Assembly: GCA_022818135.1 (NCBI GenBank) | Contig: JAFMSR010000007.1 | Location: 27,368,980 to 27,432,979 of the forward strand | Source of the DNA: Saxidomus purpurata | Taxonomy: Eukaryota > Mollusca > Bivalvia > Venerida > Veneridae | DNA: 64,000 nucleotides | Direction: 5' to 3' | Shown: positions 51,569-62,100 of the stretch, in pieces | Layout: every line of letters starts with the position of its first letter | Numbering within the stretch: position 1 is the stretch's first letter | Made by a program: the position numbers and the translations under genes | Notes under the pieces: model-generated | Databases searched by the model: none | Told to the model about the DNA's origin: nothing | Seen by the model: only the letters and a program-made list of their open reading frames with translations

Positions 51569-51939
51569 CACATCCTCTGAACAGGGCAACATAAAGGCTT
51601 CACAGAACAACAACCTCTGCAAATTAGACAACATAACCGTTTGACATGATAGCATATTGCTTCTGAACAAAACAGTAGGCAATTAACTCAATATAATTAA
51701 AAGCCATATTGCCGGCAGTTCATTAAAACAGTTGCACTAAAGTTCAAGAATAATATGAATTAAACATATACACAGTCTTAAGCAAAAAAATGTATTAATC
51801 AGTATGTGATGAAAGTTTCGCAAACGGAAGATTGATGTTTTAAATTGACAGTATTTGTGCCAATCTTCGGCTCCGTCAATTTTTTGAATTCCTAAAAAAA
51901 CAAACATAATTTAATACCGAAGTACGAAGTAATAGTGAT

Positions 51940-51990
51940 TTCAACTCGGCTAATCTAACCACCCGATCACGGAGGCAGCAAATGATCATG
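51940..51990 (-). mobile_element. SINE head, inverted
   Basis: The inverse of 51945-51975 reads 'gcctccgtgatcgggtggtt' + 'agattag', matching the box A head of the SINE at 31727. Only the head is clear. Confidence 0.45.
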
Positions 51991-52980
51991 AAAGGATACG
52001 GCCTCACACAAACTTTATCCTTACATGGTTATTGATAAAGAAAAAAATTGACATTGCTTTATAGAAAACAAAATATCACAGTTCCTGTACCAGATTGTTG
52101 AAAATAATTAAAATCTGTAGTGGTGGCTTGCAGAAGGATAAATGACCAATGTATGCAAGTCCACTTGTAAACGGAATGAAAAAAGCGTTTTCAAGTCTTT
52201 GGATATACATAATGTTGCCTCTTAAATTGAAAATTAAACTCCTGTAAAATATGAAGTCGTAACTAAGGTGTATGAAATGCGAGGAGTGAATTGTGAATAA
52301 CAGTTAGTATTCAAGATACAAACGTATGCATACCGGTAGTTTCTTTTTGGTACTTATTGTCTATCGGGTCTTATGAATAAATTCCCGAGAATTTGTGAAA
52401 CATCATTATTAATTATCATTCAACATGTTTATAGTTTCTCAGAAACCGTATTTGTTATTTGAATATAAATCTAAACCGTAACAGATTTTCCTTTTTGTTA
52501 CATATTTACGTCATGAAAATGTATTGTATTATTTATACAAAACGATCCCATGTTGACATAAGATTTCGTTCTGAACGTTTGTTGGACTTCCTAATGAGTA
52601 TTGTTATAAAGTCGTCATTCTTGTTGGTACACATGGTTTGAAATTAAGTTATGATATTTTCAGCTAACTACATTTTTGTAAAGCTAACATATGTAACAGT
52701 CCATTAATTATTCCAAAGTATGGCTCATAACTTTAATAAAGTCATGTCTTCTGTTAAAATAGACGAACACGTTCAAGTCTATCAGCGTGTATTTTGTCTT
52801 CACACAAATGAAAAACAAAGTCAACATTATTTGTCAGTAGAATATTTTATTATAAAAGTATAGTTCAACATTATCAAACGAAGCGAACCTGCACGTTTTC
52901 TTCGCCATTTTACAATGTTTTCCAATATGTTAAAAATTCAGACAATCTTTACTGAGCACTGTTTATGAACACATGTTTTT
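51991..52980. other. no recognisable feature
   Basis: AT-rich intronic DNA between the S1-S2 and S3-S4 exons. Nothing supported. Confidence 0.35.
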
Positions 52981-52991
52981 ACTTTTTCCAG

Positions 52992-53129
52992 GGACAAACA
53001 ACAGAATTTTATACAGTTTTACAATTGGCTGAAGTTGAGCTCCGCATTACTTCTGATAATTACATTGCCTCTCGCAGTCGGCTAATTCCTGTGGGCTTTA
53101 AGGATATTCAAATATTCTAAAATGTTCAG
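52992..53129 (+). pseudogene. channel gene, S3-S4 exon with one in-frame stop
   Basis: Acceptor ctttttccag, 138 bases, donor gtaaaa; phase 2 in (AG+G), phase 2 out (AG+C). It reads DKQQNFIQFYNWLKLSSALL, LIITLPLAVG, then TAA (53083-53085), then FLWALRIFKYSKMF. The second part, with LWALRIFKYSKMF just before S5, is characteristic of the S4 and S4-S5 region of TRP channels. The frame is right on both sides of the stop, so a single change (for example CAA to TAA) would explain it. An unpaired sequencing error is the alternative. Confidence 0.75.
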
Positions 53130-53509
53130 GTAAAAAATGTCAGAATGAAAATATTTCTTAACTGGCACATGTCGCTAAAACTATGAATGTTGAACCTTGC
53201 AAGGTCAATTACTTCATATAACCATGTAAACAAGTTGGTTTAAGTCAATCTTGCAAAAACGTTTAATTTCTTCAAACAGCTACACTTCCCTATTAGTATT
53301 GCATTAAACCCCCAAAAATGGACAAACCGAAACGTATGATCTATCCGTTGTATCGCTTATGTTTATTAGTCAAAAGACGCTGTATACCAATACAAGTTCC
53401 CGTTCCCTGCCAAATGCTCAAGTGCTTTGATTGTATTATAAGTACATTTACATACCAATTTGTTTCGTTTATATTAAGCGCTTGCAACTTGTATTAACTA
53501 ATCCCGATT

Positions 53510-53650
53510 AAAGCATCCTTGAGTTTTAACCACTACTCGGACCGAACGAAGGAGATGTGGAGGTCGCGGCCAAATGCTTTTAACGCGATTCGAACACACG
53601 ATCCTCGGGTTCGGAATCCGACGACCTACCCCTACATCGTGGCGCCTTCC
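53510..53650 (-). mobile_element. tRNA-like SINE head, inverted
   Basis: On the minus strand, 'gatgtaggggtaggtcgtcg' sits at box A and 'gtgttcgaatcgc' is a strong box B. The 5' end (ggcgcca) has no complementary acceptor strand after box B, so it is not a working tRNA gene. It lies in the intron between S3-S4 and S5. Confidence 0.5.
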
Positions 53651-54339
53651 CTATTTTTTGTGTTTAAAATTTGCAAAGTGATTTTCTAAACTGAATTAAA
53701 AGTAATTGCTCCCGAAACACAATCCATGATAGAACTGATCTCTTATCAGTATTTGGCCAAGGATTACGGAGTCGCATTAAGAATAGACGGCATGAACTGA
53801 AGAAAATCCCATTATGTCCCGATAAAATGGAAACTTGGCATCATATTTTTCTGATGAAATCTGAATTCAGGAATAATAGGAAAATCACTTGCTCATAGAA
53901 GCCTTTACCTCAATTTGAATTACAGTAATTTTGGTGAAATATCTTGCTAGATCTATATTAGTACTGCTGCTTAAACGCTTTTGAGCACGCAAGCAAGTGC
54001 ACTAACGATTAACGTATTTAATTATTCTCTTGTTTTGTTTTGAAGATAAGTTATGTTTTTTTTTGTATGATAGACATTTACGGCGTCAACGTAACTGTGT
54101 CATTTTACTATAATTATACAATGACGCCTTATGTAAATTATGTATCTACCCGACGTAGTTAACTGAAATTTTCGCATTTTGGTATCAAAATATTATTTTT
54201 TTAGGATTTTCAGGACAGCTAGTTTTGGAAGTTTGTCCGAAGGCTCGTGTTCCCGTACTATGTACAAAATGCAGGGAAATTATGCTATACACACATAACA
54301 TACATTTGCATTGTTATACCCCCGCAAACCTCAAAACTT

Positions 54340-54860
54340 CTTATATCTGAACAAACGAACTGTCGGCCGGTATGTCTGTTTATCTGTAGGTCTATTAGTT
54401 CTATTGTCAACTCTATATCTTCTGAAACCCTTGAAAGATTTTCATGAAATCAAGGTTAAATGTTTATTTCATCAAGGTAATAGACACCAAATCTGACTCA
54501 ATATCAAGGTCACAACCAAGGGCTATTGATTTTTCACATCCGCTTAGTATCTCATAAAGCTCTTAAACGAATGTCATGAAACTTTGATTAAATGTTTATC
54601 TAACCGAGAGTGTAACATTGACTTTGACGCAGTAAGAACTCGTGTCGATAAGATCAACATTTGACAAACGCTTGACATTCCGTCAAATGAGTGATATGAA
54701 TCAGTACAGTTTGAAAATTAATTGAGCATATTACCTTGATAAGATAAACATTTCACACAGGTTTCATAAAAAATCGTTCAAGTTGTTTAGGAGATATCGA
54801 GTTGACACGAAAACTAACCGTTAGACAGACCGTTTAACAGACAAAAAGTATCCTGGAGCC
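54340..54860 (+). repeat. dispersed repeat, 'cttgaaagattttcatgaaat' type
   Basis: Similar in plan to 39700-40160: an opening 'ctgtcggccggtatgtctgt', then units with 'tcatgaaac/t', 'aatcaaggtcacaacc' and an end rich in 'agacagaccgtttaacagac'. Non-coding. Confidence 0.4.
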
Positions 54861-54897
54861 TTTCGCACCTTAAGTTTTAACTTTAAAAAATGAATTA

Positions 54898-55080
54898 TGG
54901 TTGTTTCGAGCCCACGAGCATCTCGACCATGTAGCTCTTAAATGTGATAAAGTTTGCAGTTTCTTATGGAGGTCCTCGTAATGGTAAGAAACCCGGGAGC
55001 GATGGTTAGGCAAATTGCCCGTCTGTATATGTCTGAACGTGTGTTAAACAACGGGTGTTTAACTCCAAACAAACAAACAG
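54898..55080 (+). mobile_element. 5'-truncated SINE with a caaacaaac tail
   Basis: 'tgtttcgagcccacgagc' is a box B remnant. The body 'tttgcagtttcttatggagg' matches the SINEs at 12710 and 31727. The 3' end 'gtgtttaactccaaacaaac' + 'aaac' looks like the tail of the family. Confidence 0.6.
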
Positions 55081-55560
55081 AAAGACAATAAAATATGCCC
55101 CCAAATAAGTGAAGAAGACTTCCATATTTGCTTGCTCCCGTTAGTCGATCCGTCCATCCTAGTATCTGTTCGGATTTGTTTGCCTTGCATATCTTGACCA
55201 GTTTTGACACGGAGGTCAAACACATTACAGAAATCTTGGTTGTCGTGGAAAGCTGTGCATCTGTGTCCTTGCACTTTTTCGCAACCATCAACATTGTATC
55301 TCTCGTTTGTGAATAATTTGACACAGACGTTCGTTACACTTTTGTCTCTTTCCCTCAACAGTGCTTTGTCTATGACTATAGACCAAAGATCCGTCCAAGA
55401 TGTCGTCGCTTAAGTACCTGTAGTAGTTTGCTTGAAGTTCCGAATTTGGTTATACGGCGGTCTTGAAAACTCCTCGCCCTCCACATCTAGAACTGGAACG
55501 AAATTGTCTTGGACTGATCCAGGTTTTCCTTCATATCTGGACCTTTCACAAAAGTATCTT
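54938..55560 (-). other. minus-strand open segments, unidentified
   Basis: Two overlapping minus-strand frames (128 and 99 codons, 54938-55358) and a further open stretch up to 55560 (including KPGSVQDNFVPVLDVEGEEF) have protein-like composition in places. The best frame changes several times and I recognise no family. It may be a decayed transposon ORF; the first 140 bp overlap the SINE. No gene is claimed. Confidence 0.2.
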
Positions 55561-56800
55561 ATTTAGTAAGTTTAAATCTTCAGGTCAATTGAGTTGTTTT
55601 ATAAAACTGTCAAAACTAGTCTAGTATAAGTACCTCAAGGCATCAAACCTACGTTAGATATTGTCAATCATACCCAAGAAACATGACGATAGTTAGATGT
55701 AGTAATTTTATGCATGTAAGTCCGTTGTGGTTTCTATATAATACGATCCTAAATTCTGTATCGGGAGATGGGGGAGACTGACGGAGAGAGATAAGTTAGA
55801 AGTTGACGGACATACTTCCATAAGACTGCCATATTAAGTTAATATGCCGGGATCCTGTGTCGCCCACACGTTCGTGACATTTGTAAATATGTTTTAGACT
55901 AAAGGAAGTTACAAACAACAAACTGAATGTGATTGAACTGTTATAGCCAGTGTGTTGTTACATTTGTACATTACAAGTGTTTACAAGAAAAGTATAATGC
56001 AAGGTAAAAACACCAGGTAATACACAAAACGTATAACATGAGAATGCTACTCTGAGCTGTTGCTCCATAAAACACGTCCTTTCCCGCCCGCATCCCAACA
56101 TATATGGCGGCAGTAGACCTACCGTATTTATTCAAAACAATAATACGTCTTTAAATAGGAAACATTTCACATACTGTGACCCCTTTACTATTTGTTCGGA
56201 ATAACAGCTATCACTTCATTAATGCGTTAAGGTATTCGGTATACACTGTAAAGTTAAAGTTATAACACATTTAGTCTTTAATTTCCGCCAAGTAATGAAA
56301 GTATAAAAGGATAAGTTGTTTTTCGTAAAAAAACATGATTTCAATTAGCGTGCATTTTCTCTCTCCAAATTACATTATATGAAATTGTTGATAAAGGTTT
56401 TATTAAAGCAGAACTTTTACATGTTAGAGTTCAACCTGAAAAACATCTTTTTAGAATAGACAAACACATCGCTCCTTCCACATCAAATCATATGGACGTG
56501 GCACCAGTGCCGCGTCAACAAAAACACACGCGTGTCTGCCGAGTGGGAATCAAAATGTACCAGTTGTCCGACGGATATACGTCCAAACTCCGTTTGTTTG
56601 GGGTAAAAGAAGTTTGAGGATGTGCAGCAGGTATTGACTGTATATTTTGCTTATAGATTATTTTGAGAAAATCCCCGCATTTTGTACATAGATGTAGTGC
56701 ATAGCCGTAAATGTCTAATGAGCATTACGGGTTTTGCACAGATTTGTCGTTCTTGCGTTATCTTCACCGTTAAAGAGCACATGCCGTAATTACAGAAACT
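55561..56800. other. no recognisable feature
   Basis: Intronic AT-rich DNA upstream of the S5 exon. Nothing supported. Confidence 0.35.
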
Positions 56801-56830
56801 AGAATGTGTGGCGTCTTTTTTGTATTTCAG

Positions 56831-56986
56831 CAATATTCATCTTTATTCAGAAATCATAAGGCGAATTCTCGTACAGGATTTTGTGCAGTTCAGTATTTTA
56901 ATTTTGGTAATCAACACAATATTTGCGGGAACATTTCTTCTGGTTCTGAAGGGAGATGAGAGTATTGGCATACACAATGAAACAAG
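56831..56986 (+). CDS. channel gene, S5 exon
   Basis: Acceptor tgtatttcag, 156 bases, donor gtatgt; phase 2 in (AG+C gives Ser), phase 2 out (AG+T). It reads NIHLYSEIIRRILVQDFVQ, then the hydrophobic FSILILVINTIFAGTFLLVL (S5), then KGDESIGIHNET with an N-glycosylation sequon (NET-S after splicing) in the extracellular turret. The basic amphipathic RRILVQDF stretch corresponds to the S4-S5 linker. The frame is intact. 45 bases into the next intron lies a solo end of the (CA)n element. Confidence 0.82.
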
Positions 56987-57030
56987 GTATGTTCTTACGA
57001 CCAAGATGGCCCTATGTCGGTCATATAAAC

Positions 57031-57096
57031 ACAAAAATAATATCAAACAGGGAATGCCACGTACCAAAAACGCAGCCTCCCCAAAACGAGCCCTAC
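57031..57096 (+). mobile_element. solo end of the (CA)n element
   Basis: 'acaaaaataatatcaaacag' through 'cctccccaaaacgagccc' is the first 65 bases of the element at 48032, here truncated at 'tacag'. It lies in the intron after the S5 exon and produces a spurious extension of the exon ORF. Confidence 0.75.
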
Positions 57097-57170
57097 AGTA
57101 TGATTTCACTTTCCGGTATAGAAGTGAAAGGCTTAGAATGTATGCATGGTAAGTGGAAATTATAGAAAGG

Positions 57171-58110
57171 TTAACGTTGAAATCCGTTGCAAAATGAAGC
57201 ATATGGTCCATTAGCTTCACTGTGACACGCAATACACATCAAATTTAAATTACATCATTGAAACAAACAGAACAACGAGAACGTTCCTGAGAAGTTCCGT
57301 TAAAAGTGGCCCAGTGGTTACGGAGAAAATGTCATTAAAAGCCTTTTCTATGTTCAGCTCTAGCGGTCATTTTGTGCAGCAGAGCGTACTTTAACGTAGT
57401 TATAACAAGAAAATTATAACTCATAAGTTATATGTGACGATTATGTTGGTGGAGTTCTGCTATATCTATCTAAACGGTAGTACACATCGATGTGGAATTC
57501 CGGGAAGTTTTGCCGGTGGGCAGGTTGATTTTACTGACCCGGTTGCCCGCAGGCAAACCAAAAGTTTGAGAGAAAATTAAAGAAAAACGAAATAAATAAT
57601 GTTCGAAAGTCATTTTGCACCCTGCCGAGACCCTCTCGGTCCATTTGCAATATTTGGAAAACCAATATTTTCATCTAGATTTAGCGTAGATTCTCAACGC
57701 ACTGCGAGAGAAAGAACCGGCCATTTTTCCTCATAATTCACTTTAAGTCGATAAAACAATCAATATTAATACCGTAAATAGTGCACCATTGTACACCATA
57801 ACTTATCTAAAACATTTCCTCTCCCATCAATAAAAATGCAAGTAACCGAAAACTTCTTGCAAGTTCTTGCTTTCTACAGGACCTTTCAATACTAGTATGA
57901 CGTCTAAACAAACTTATAGTGTACAGGAGAGAAATACCGTTATAGTAACTAATATATTTAATATCGTTTAAAAACTTTCTTTACGACAATTTTGGTAGGA
58001 CACTATCTAAGAGTAATTATTGACGTTTGACTGAACTTGGCCTATTAAGGCGAAAATATTGTGTCTGTGAATGACACAGTATATAAAAGGATAACCATCT
58101 GAAATGATTT
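57171..58110. other. no recognisable feature
   Basis: Intron between the S5 and pore exons. No repeat or RNA gene is seen. Confidence 0.35.
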
Positions 58111-58123
58111 TTTAAACTTTTAG

Positions 58124-58210
58124 TTCGTACCAAGGAATAATGTACGTCGGTTTAAGAACTTTAATAGAAGCTGCACCTATCGTACATTACACTGGCTCTG
58201 ATGGTTACAG
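58124..58210 (+). CDS. channel gene, pore-helix exon
   Basis: Acceptor aaacttttag, 87 bases, donor gtaagt; phase 2 in (AG+T gives Ser), phase 2 out (AG+G gives Arg). It reads SYQGIMYVGLRTLIEAAPIV, then HYTGSDGY. A short amphipathic helix with GLRTLIE followed by a polar loop between S5 and S6 is the pore region of a TRP-type channel, where the ion filter lies. The frame is intact. No ORF longer than this exon exists here, so it is easily missed. Confidence 0.8.
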
Positions 58211-58219
58211 GTAAGTTCT

Positions 58220-59285
58220 AAACACTTATATTTTATTTCATACACAAGTTACTGTTTTGAACAAATAAAACGTGACTACATGTATATGATCGTATAGCAT
58301 ATAGAGGTAAAAAGGTGCAGAAAAAAAGTGTCTTATTCAATGTCCGGGCAATTATTAAATAACTGTCCTTAAGAAAGTAAAAACTAGTGTTTACCAAAAC
58401 AATGAAGTGTAAAACATGCAATTGTGTATCTGAAGGTAAAACCGGACCGATATATAATATTTTGCATTTGAGGCGTAACTGATCCCTAAGCGGTTACTCC
58501 AAGAGTAAAGGATAAGTCATTGTCCGTTAATAGCAAAAAGCTTTACCTATACTATTTGCAACAGGACATAAATTTTCATTACAATAAATTGAACGCCATA
58601 ATTACATCACAAAACGCTTACTATTCATACATTTAAAGCGATTTAAGTCATTTCTTTGCGGAAAATTTACTTCCCTTGCGGCGTCAACGCTTAACGCGAA
58701 TGTCTCCCTTCCACTACAAGTGTACCTGGGTAGTACCTTTACCTTTAAGTCTAAGTATAACGTGGTGTTTATTAAGTCAAATTTTAACAATTGAGAAACC
58801 CTGCGGTAGCGAGCGACCGGGGTTTCTTAATTCTTAAAAGTTGATTTAATAAACTTACTTAATGTTTAACCTTATTTGCCCTTTTGAATAGCCAGTGACA
58901 TGTATTGTGGTCGGAGCTTAAGTGCTTTCTATTAAGAGCGAACTCTTAATAATTAAGTGATTTCAGTAGTTAGTTTTAATAAAAAATGAAAGACGTTTAT
59001 TTGAAAATCTGAGCGATTCAATTGGTGGGCAAATGGGGTCAAACACTAATCGATGTTTTTAATCACGGAACGTGAAAATCAGTGTATTATACAGTGTACA
59101 CGTATTTACCGTTTAACATTTTATCTCACTTTTTACTGGTTCACGAACGTTTTGATAGTTTTTAATGTATATGTTAACTTTTCTTCTCAATGTATAGTAA
59201 GTGAAAATGTATGTATATACAATATATATTCTTTTGTATATGACATGCAAACCATGTATAATGGATAAATCTTGAAATGTATATT
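58220..59285. other. no recognisable feature
   Basis: Intron between the pore and S6 exons. A short inverted pair, 'ttaagcggttactcc'-like, is not convincing. Nothing is supported. Confidence 0.3.
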
Positions 59286-59292
59286 TTCAAAG

Positions 59293-59371
59293 GACAGCTA
59301 GTGCCATTGTGTTGCTACTATTCACATTTCTCACCATTGTTGTGCTGCTAAATATCCTCATCGCACAGATA
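59293..59371 (+). pseudogene. channel gene, S6 exon, truncated by LINE sequence
   Basis: Acceptor attttcaaag, phase 2 in (AG+G). It reads TASAIVLLLFTFLTIVVLLN then ILIAQI, the S6 helix with the LLNxLIA motif shared by TRP-family channels. A channel would continue with a cytosolic acidic/basic helix. Instead the sequence becomes AT-rich and hydrophobic with no similarity to a C-terminus, and LINE motifs follow from about 59.7 kb. No GT donor lies at the expected point. The exon is therefore cut by the retrotransposon. Resumption of the exon after the LINE end (about 61830) was not found. Confidence 0.7.
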
Positions 59372-59828
59372 AATTTGTTTTTCACTCATTGTTTCCTAAA
59401 TAATGATTTTTTAAACAAAGCACCACTAACATATAAAAGTGTAGTTCATGGTATTTCCAAACTCTTGTGCACGAATTTATTCAATCATGTACAACGCACA
59501 ACTCCTCTTTGGAATTGTTTTGTTATGTTGTTTCTATCTTTATTTTTTATTGTTTTGATATTTCTTTTATTAATCCATTCCATAGTGTTTCAGACATATA
59601 CATATATTGGCAGTGCTAACATTTCAGTCCCCTTGTCGGTTTACTGAAAGTTGAAGCTGTTCGTCTTACCTAATTTTGGGTAATGATCTTGACTCTTACA
59701 GAGCGGCCATCGGGTTATTTTATGGCAGAATTCAAAAGTCCAATAAGAAGGAAAACTTTCATTGTTATCCTCTTTCCATTTTCAAAGAGTTATTTAATAT
59801 GTGCAGTTTGTGAAATATTTCGTTCGTT

Positions 59829-60420
59829 GTGAAATTGTTTCACTTTTTTCGATATATTAACTTATCCCATGAATTTGTATTTTTACCTACTACATTAGTA
59901 CATGTACTCATTGCCGGTGATTTAAAAATCAGTCCTGGACTGCAAAACAATAACAACAGTTCAAGCTTATCGATTCTTCATTTCAATATTAGATCATTCA
60001 AAAGAAACTTGGAATTCATTAAAGATAACTGGTTTGATTTTGACATGCTTTGCTTCACTGAAAACATCTCACAGAAAATATAGAAACCGATACTGCTAGA
60101 TGGTTTCAATAGCGTTATATATCGTCTAGATTCATCGGCTCATCCGAGTAGAATTTTGATAATAACGTATGAGAAAAACTGTAGTCTCGTAAAATGACAG
60201 TTATAATGTCATTAAAGAGATTCAACATGAGTTGAGGTTAAATTTTGTATATTGTCTTTTTTATTAAGTTGTGTCTATTGTCCTCCTAATATGCCTGTTG
60301 CGTTTGGGATGTCATCCATGTAATGTTAGAAAGCGCTTTAAACTTACACTTGATGTTGTTGTAGGTGACATGAACGATTATATGTATAATGGACAGTGTC
60401 GCTTAAAACAAATAAAGCTG
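59829..60420 (+). pseudogene. LINE endonuclease-domain relic
   Basis: The 84-codon ORF 59829-60083 holds a hydrophobic run, then VLIAGDLKISPGLQ, then LSILHFNIRSFKRNLEFI and WFDFDMLCFTEN. The last two are the N-terminal beta-strand and the catalytic TE(N/H) motif of APE-type LINE endonucleases, which nick the target DNA. After a stop the domain continues in broken frames (LDGFNSVIYRLDSSAHPSR near 60098) to VVVGDMNDYM (about 60357-60386). The GDLKISPGL segment sits where many invertebrate LINEs carry a 2A-like ribosome-skipping GD(V/I)ExNPGP motif, but three of its key residues differ. Confidence 0.6.
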
Positions 60421-60761
60421 GGAATCACATGATAAAAAAAACAGTTTCTTAAATTGCTCAGCACAATCGGATGGTGACTTTTATGTTGCCATATGAGAGG
60501 GTACATTTTACATTTAGAGCTAAACGGCCTTCATTATTTTCTGACATTTTCCATAGATTAACTTTTGTTTGGAGATTATTATCATCTAGTAATTCCCAAC
60601 CATAAATGTAATAGAGTCCAAAATTAGAGAAATAATTAATTATAAAATCATAATAAAGTTATAGATAATAATAAGGCAGTTGGTGATGATCTTATAAGTC
60701 ACATATTACTAAGAAACATATTCAACACACTATCATAACGTCTCATGTTTTTATTGTGGAA

Positions 60762-61034
60762 TGCGGACAAAATCCCCTACGGACAAAATGCCATAAACAT
60801 TTCAACAACTGTCTTCACTTAATTATCAAAAGTCTATACTGATTGTACTGAACTATGTTATATATTTTTTCTAAAATGAATGAAGGGGATTCTCTGTATG
60901 TAGTGTCATTCAGTGTTTGGGATTTTGTCTATCCTTGGCACTTCTATGTAGGGGACTGTGTCCCCTCTGGCTATTTCAATGTAGGGGATTTCGACCTCCC
61001 TTTTCAAAATAAAGTAGGGGATTTTGTCCTACAA
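60762..61034. mobile_element. MITE with ggacaaaatcccctac ends
   Basis: 'cggacaaaatcccctacgga' at 60764 and the inverse 'gtaggggattttgtccta' at 61014-61032 bound a 270-bp segment. Between them three further tags, 'gtaggggactgtgtcccc', 'gtaggggatttcgacctc' and 'gggattttgtctatcc', repeat the end motif in tandem. The 85-codon ORF 60855-61112 (VGDFV repeats) reflects these tags. It lies inside the LINE relic, so it inserted later. Confidence 0.65.
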
Positions 61035-61989
61035 TCGTTAATTGTACATTTGTATATAACAAATCTTTATCCGACTGTATTTTCGCTTGTATTTAGATAT
61101 CTTCTATTATAATGCTACTATTTTAAAAATGTGACGCTAATTCGGACGACTGACTGTGTTTTATCAGGATTTAGTATATATGATCTCTGGTTTTATTTAA
61201 AGATAAAATATTGGCACATATCTATTATTTCGATTCCAATACGTCATTTTCTTTGAAAACTATCTCGAACTATTTCAACTCGTAGCAGTACATCATTGTT
61301 ACTTCAAACGCGAAATGCGATTGGACGCGCTTGTTTACAAACGTCACGTCATTACGTCACTTCGCGGCACGTTGTCCTTGGATAAACGTGCTGTATTTTA
61401 TCATAAAATAAAATACAACCTATTCCCTTTATGTATATATAGGAAACACAGCCATTCGTATAAGAATTAATTTTCACCATAGACATCTTTAGTTATTTTT
61501 CCTCATTGTTGGTCTACAAAATGCACAATATATTAGTCGATCAATTAAACCTCTAGTTTTACCCACAATACGAAATTTACTATTTGTTTAACTAGTTTGA
61601 CATTCCTAACACCAATTTTATTACAAGACACTACATTTGTATAGTTCTTTTTTTATTTCATTTAAAGTTAAACTAATAGCGATTCTACACATCTATTGTA
61701 ATGTTTATGTCACTCTTATAAGTATAAATCAGTATCTAAGTAAAGAGAACTTGTTGCCTAGTTTGTACTGTATTCGATGTATTTGTACATAGCAGCAAAT
61801 ATTGGCAATAAATATGTTAAACTAAACTAAACATTTTGATATAGTATGTATGGTCTTTTTTCTAATAATCAATGCATACATAGTAGATATGCTTTTTGGT
61901 CAGTTTGTGTTAAAACAACATGTATCACTTGTTTTAACGTGATTGAATATTGAACATTTGTTACATGTTTTCGTTCTGTGTTATACCAT

Positions 61990-62100
61990 AATATCAATAA
62001 CCTACAGCAAAATCTTGGTGATTTACGCAACTATTGTAAGCGATTGGACAAAAAAGTGAATACTTACAAAACAAAAATGGTATTATTTCGGAAGCATGGA
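61990..62100 (+). pseudogene. LINE reverse transcriptase fragment
   Basis: One frame reads NINNLQQNLGDLRNYCKRLD then KKVNTYKTKMVLFRKHG. The pattern 'LQ..L..L..YC..W...VN..KTK...FRK' is the segment that follows the YADD box in many LINE reverse transcriptases. No YADD is visible upstream and the frame is lost downstream. It lies beyond the tail of the previous LINE and may be a second element. Confidence 0.5.

Larger units (their letters stand above)
59372..61835 (+). mobile_element. decayed CR1/L2-like LINE
   Basis: Order of remnants: a pre-endonuclease leader (RAAIGLFYGRIQKSNKKENF near 59700), a hydrophobic stretch and GDLKISPGL, endonuclease start LSILHFNIRSFKRNLEFIKD (about 59966), a VGDMNDYM motif (about 60364), an RT start-like KAVGDDLISH (about 60674), and a 3' tail 'gcaataaatatgttaaacta' + 'aactaaac' (61805-61832). 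Many stops and indels; no intact ORF. The 5' boundary is uncertain. The 112-codon ORF at 59309-59647 fuses S6 with this leader. Confidence 0.65.

Noticed and set aside
53560..53650. tRNA gene on the minus strand
   Set aside because: Boxes A and B are present but the 5' ggcgcca has no complementary 3' acceptor strand, so it is a SINE head.
56808..57152. 114-codon ORF taken as a single coding unit
   Set aside because: Only 56831-56986 is an exon. The rest reads through the gtatgt donor into intron and a solo transposon end.
59309..59647. 112-codon multi-helix membrane protein
   Set aside because: The first 21 codons are the S6 exon and the remainder is AT-rich LINE leader; a fusion by chance.
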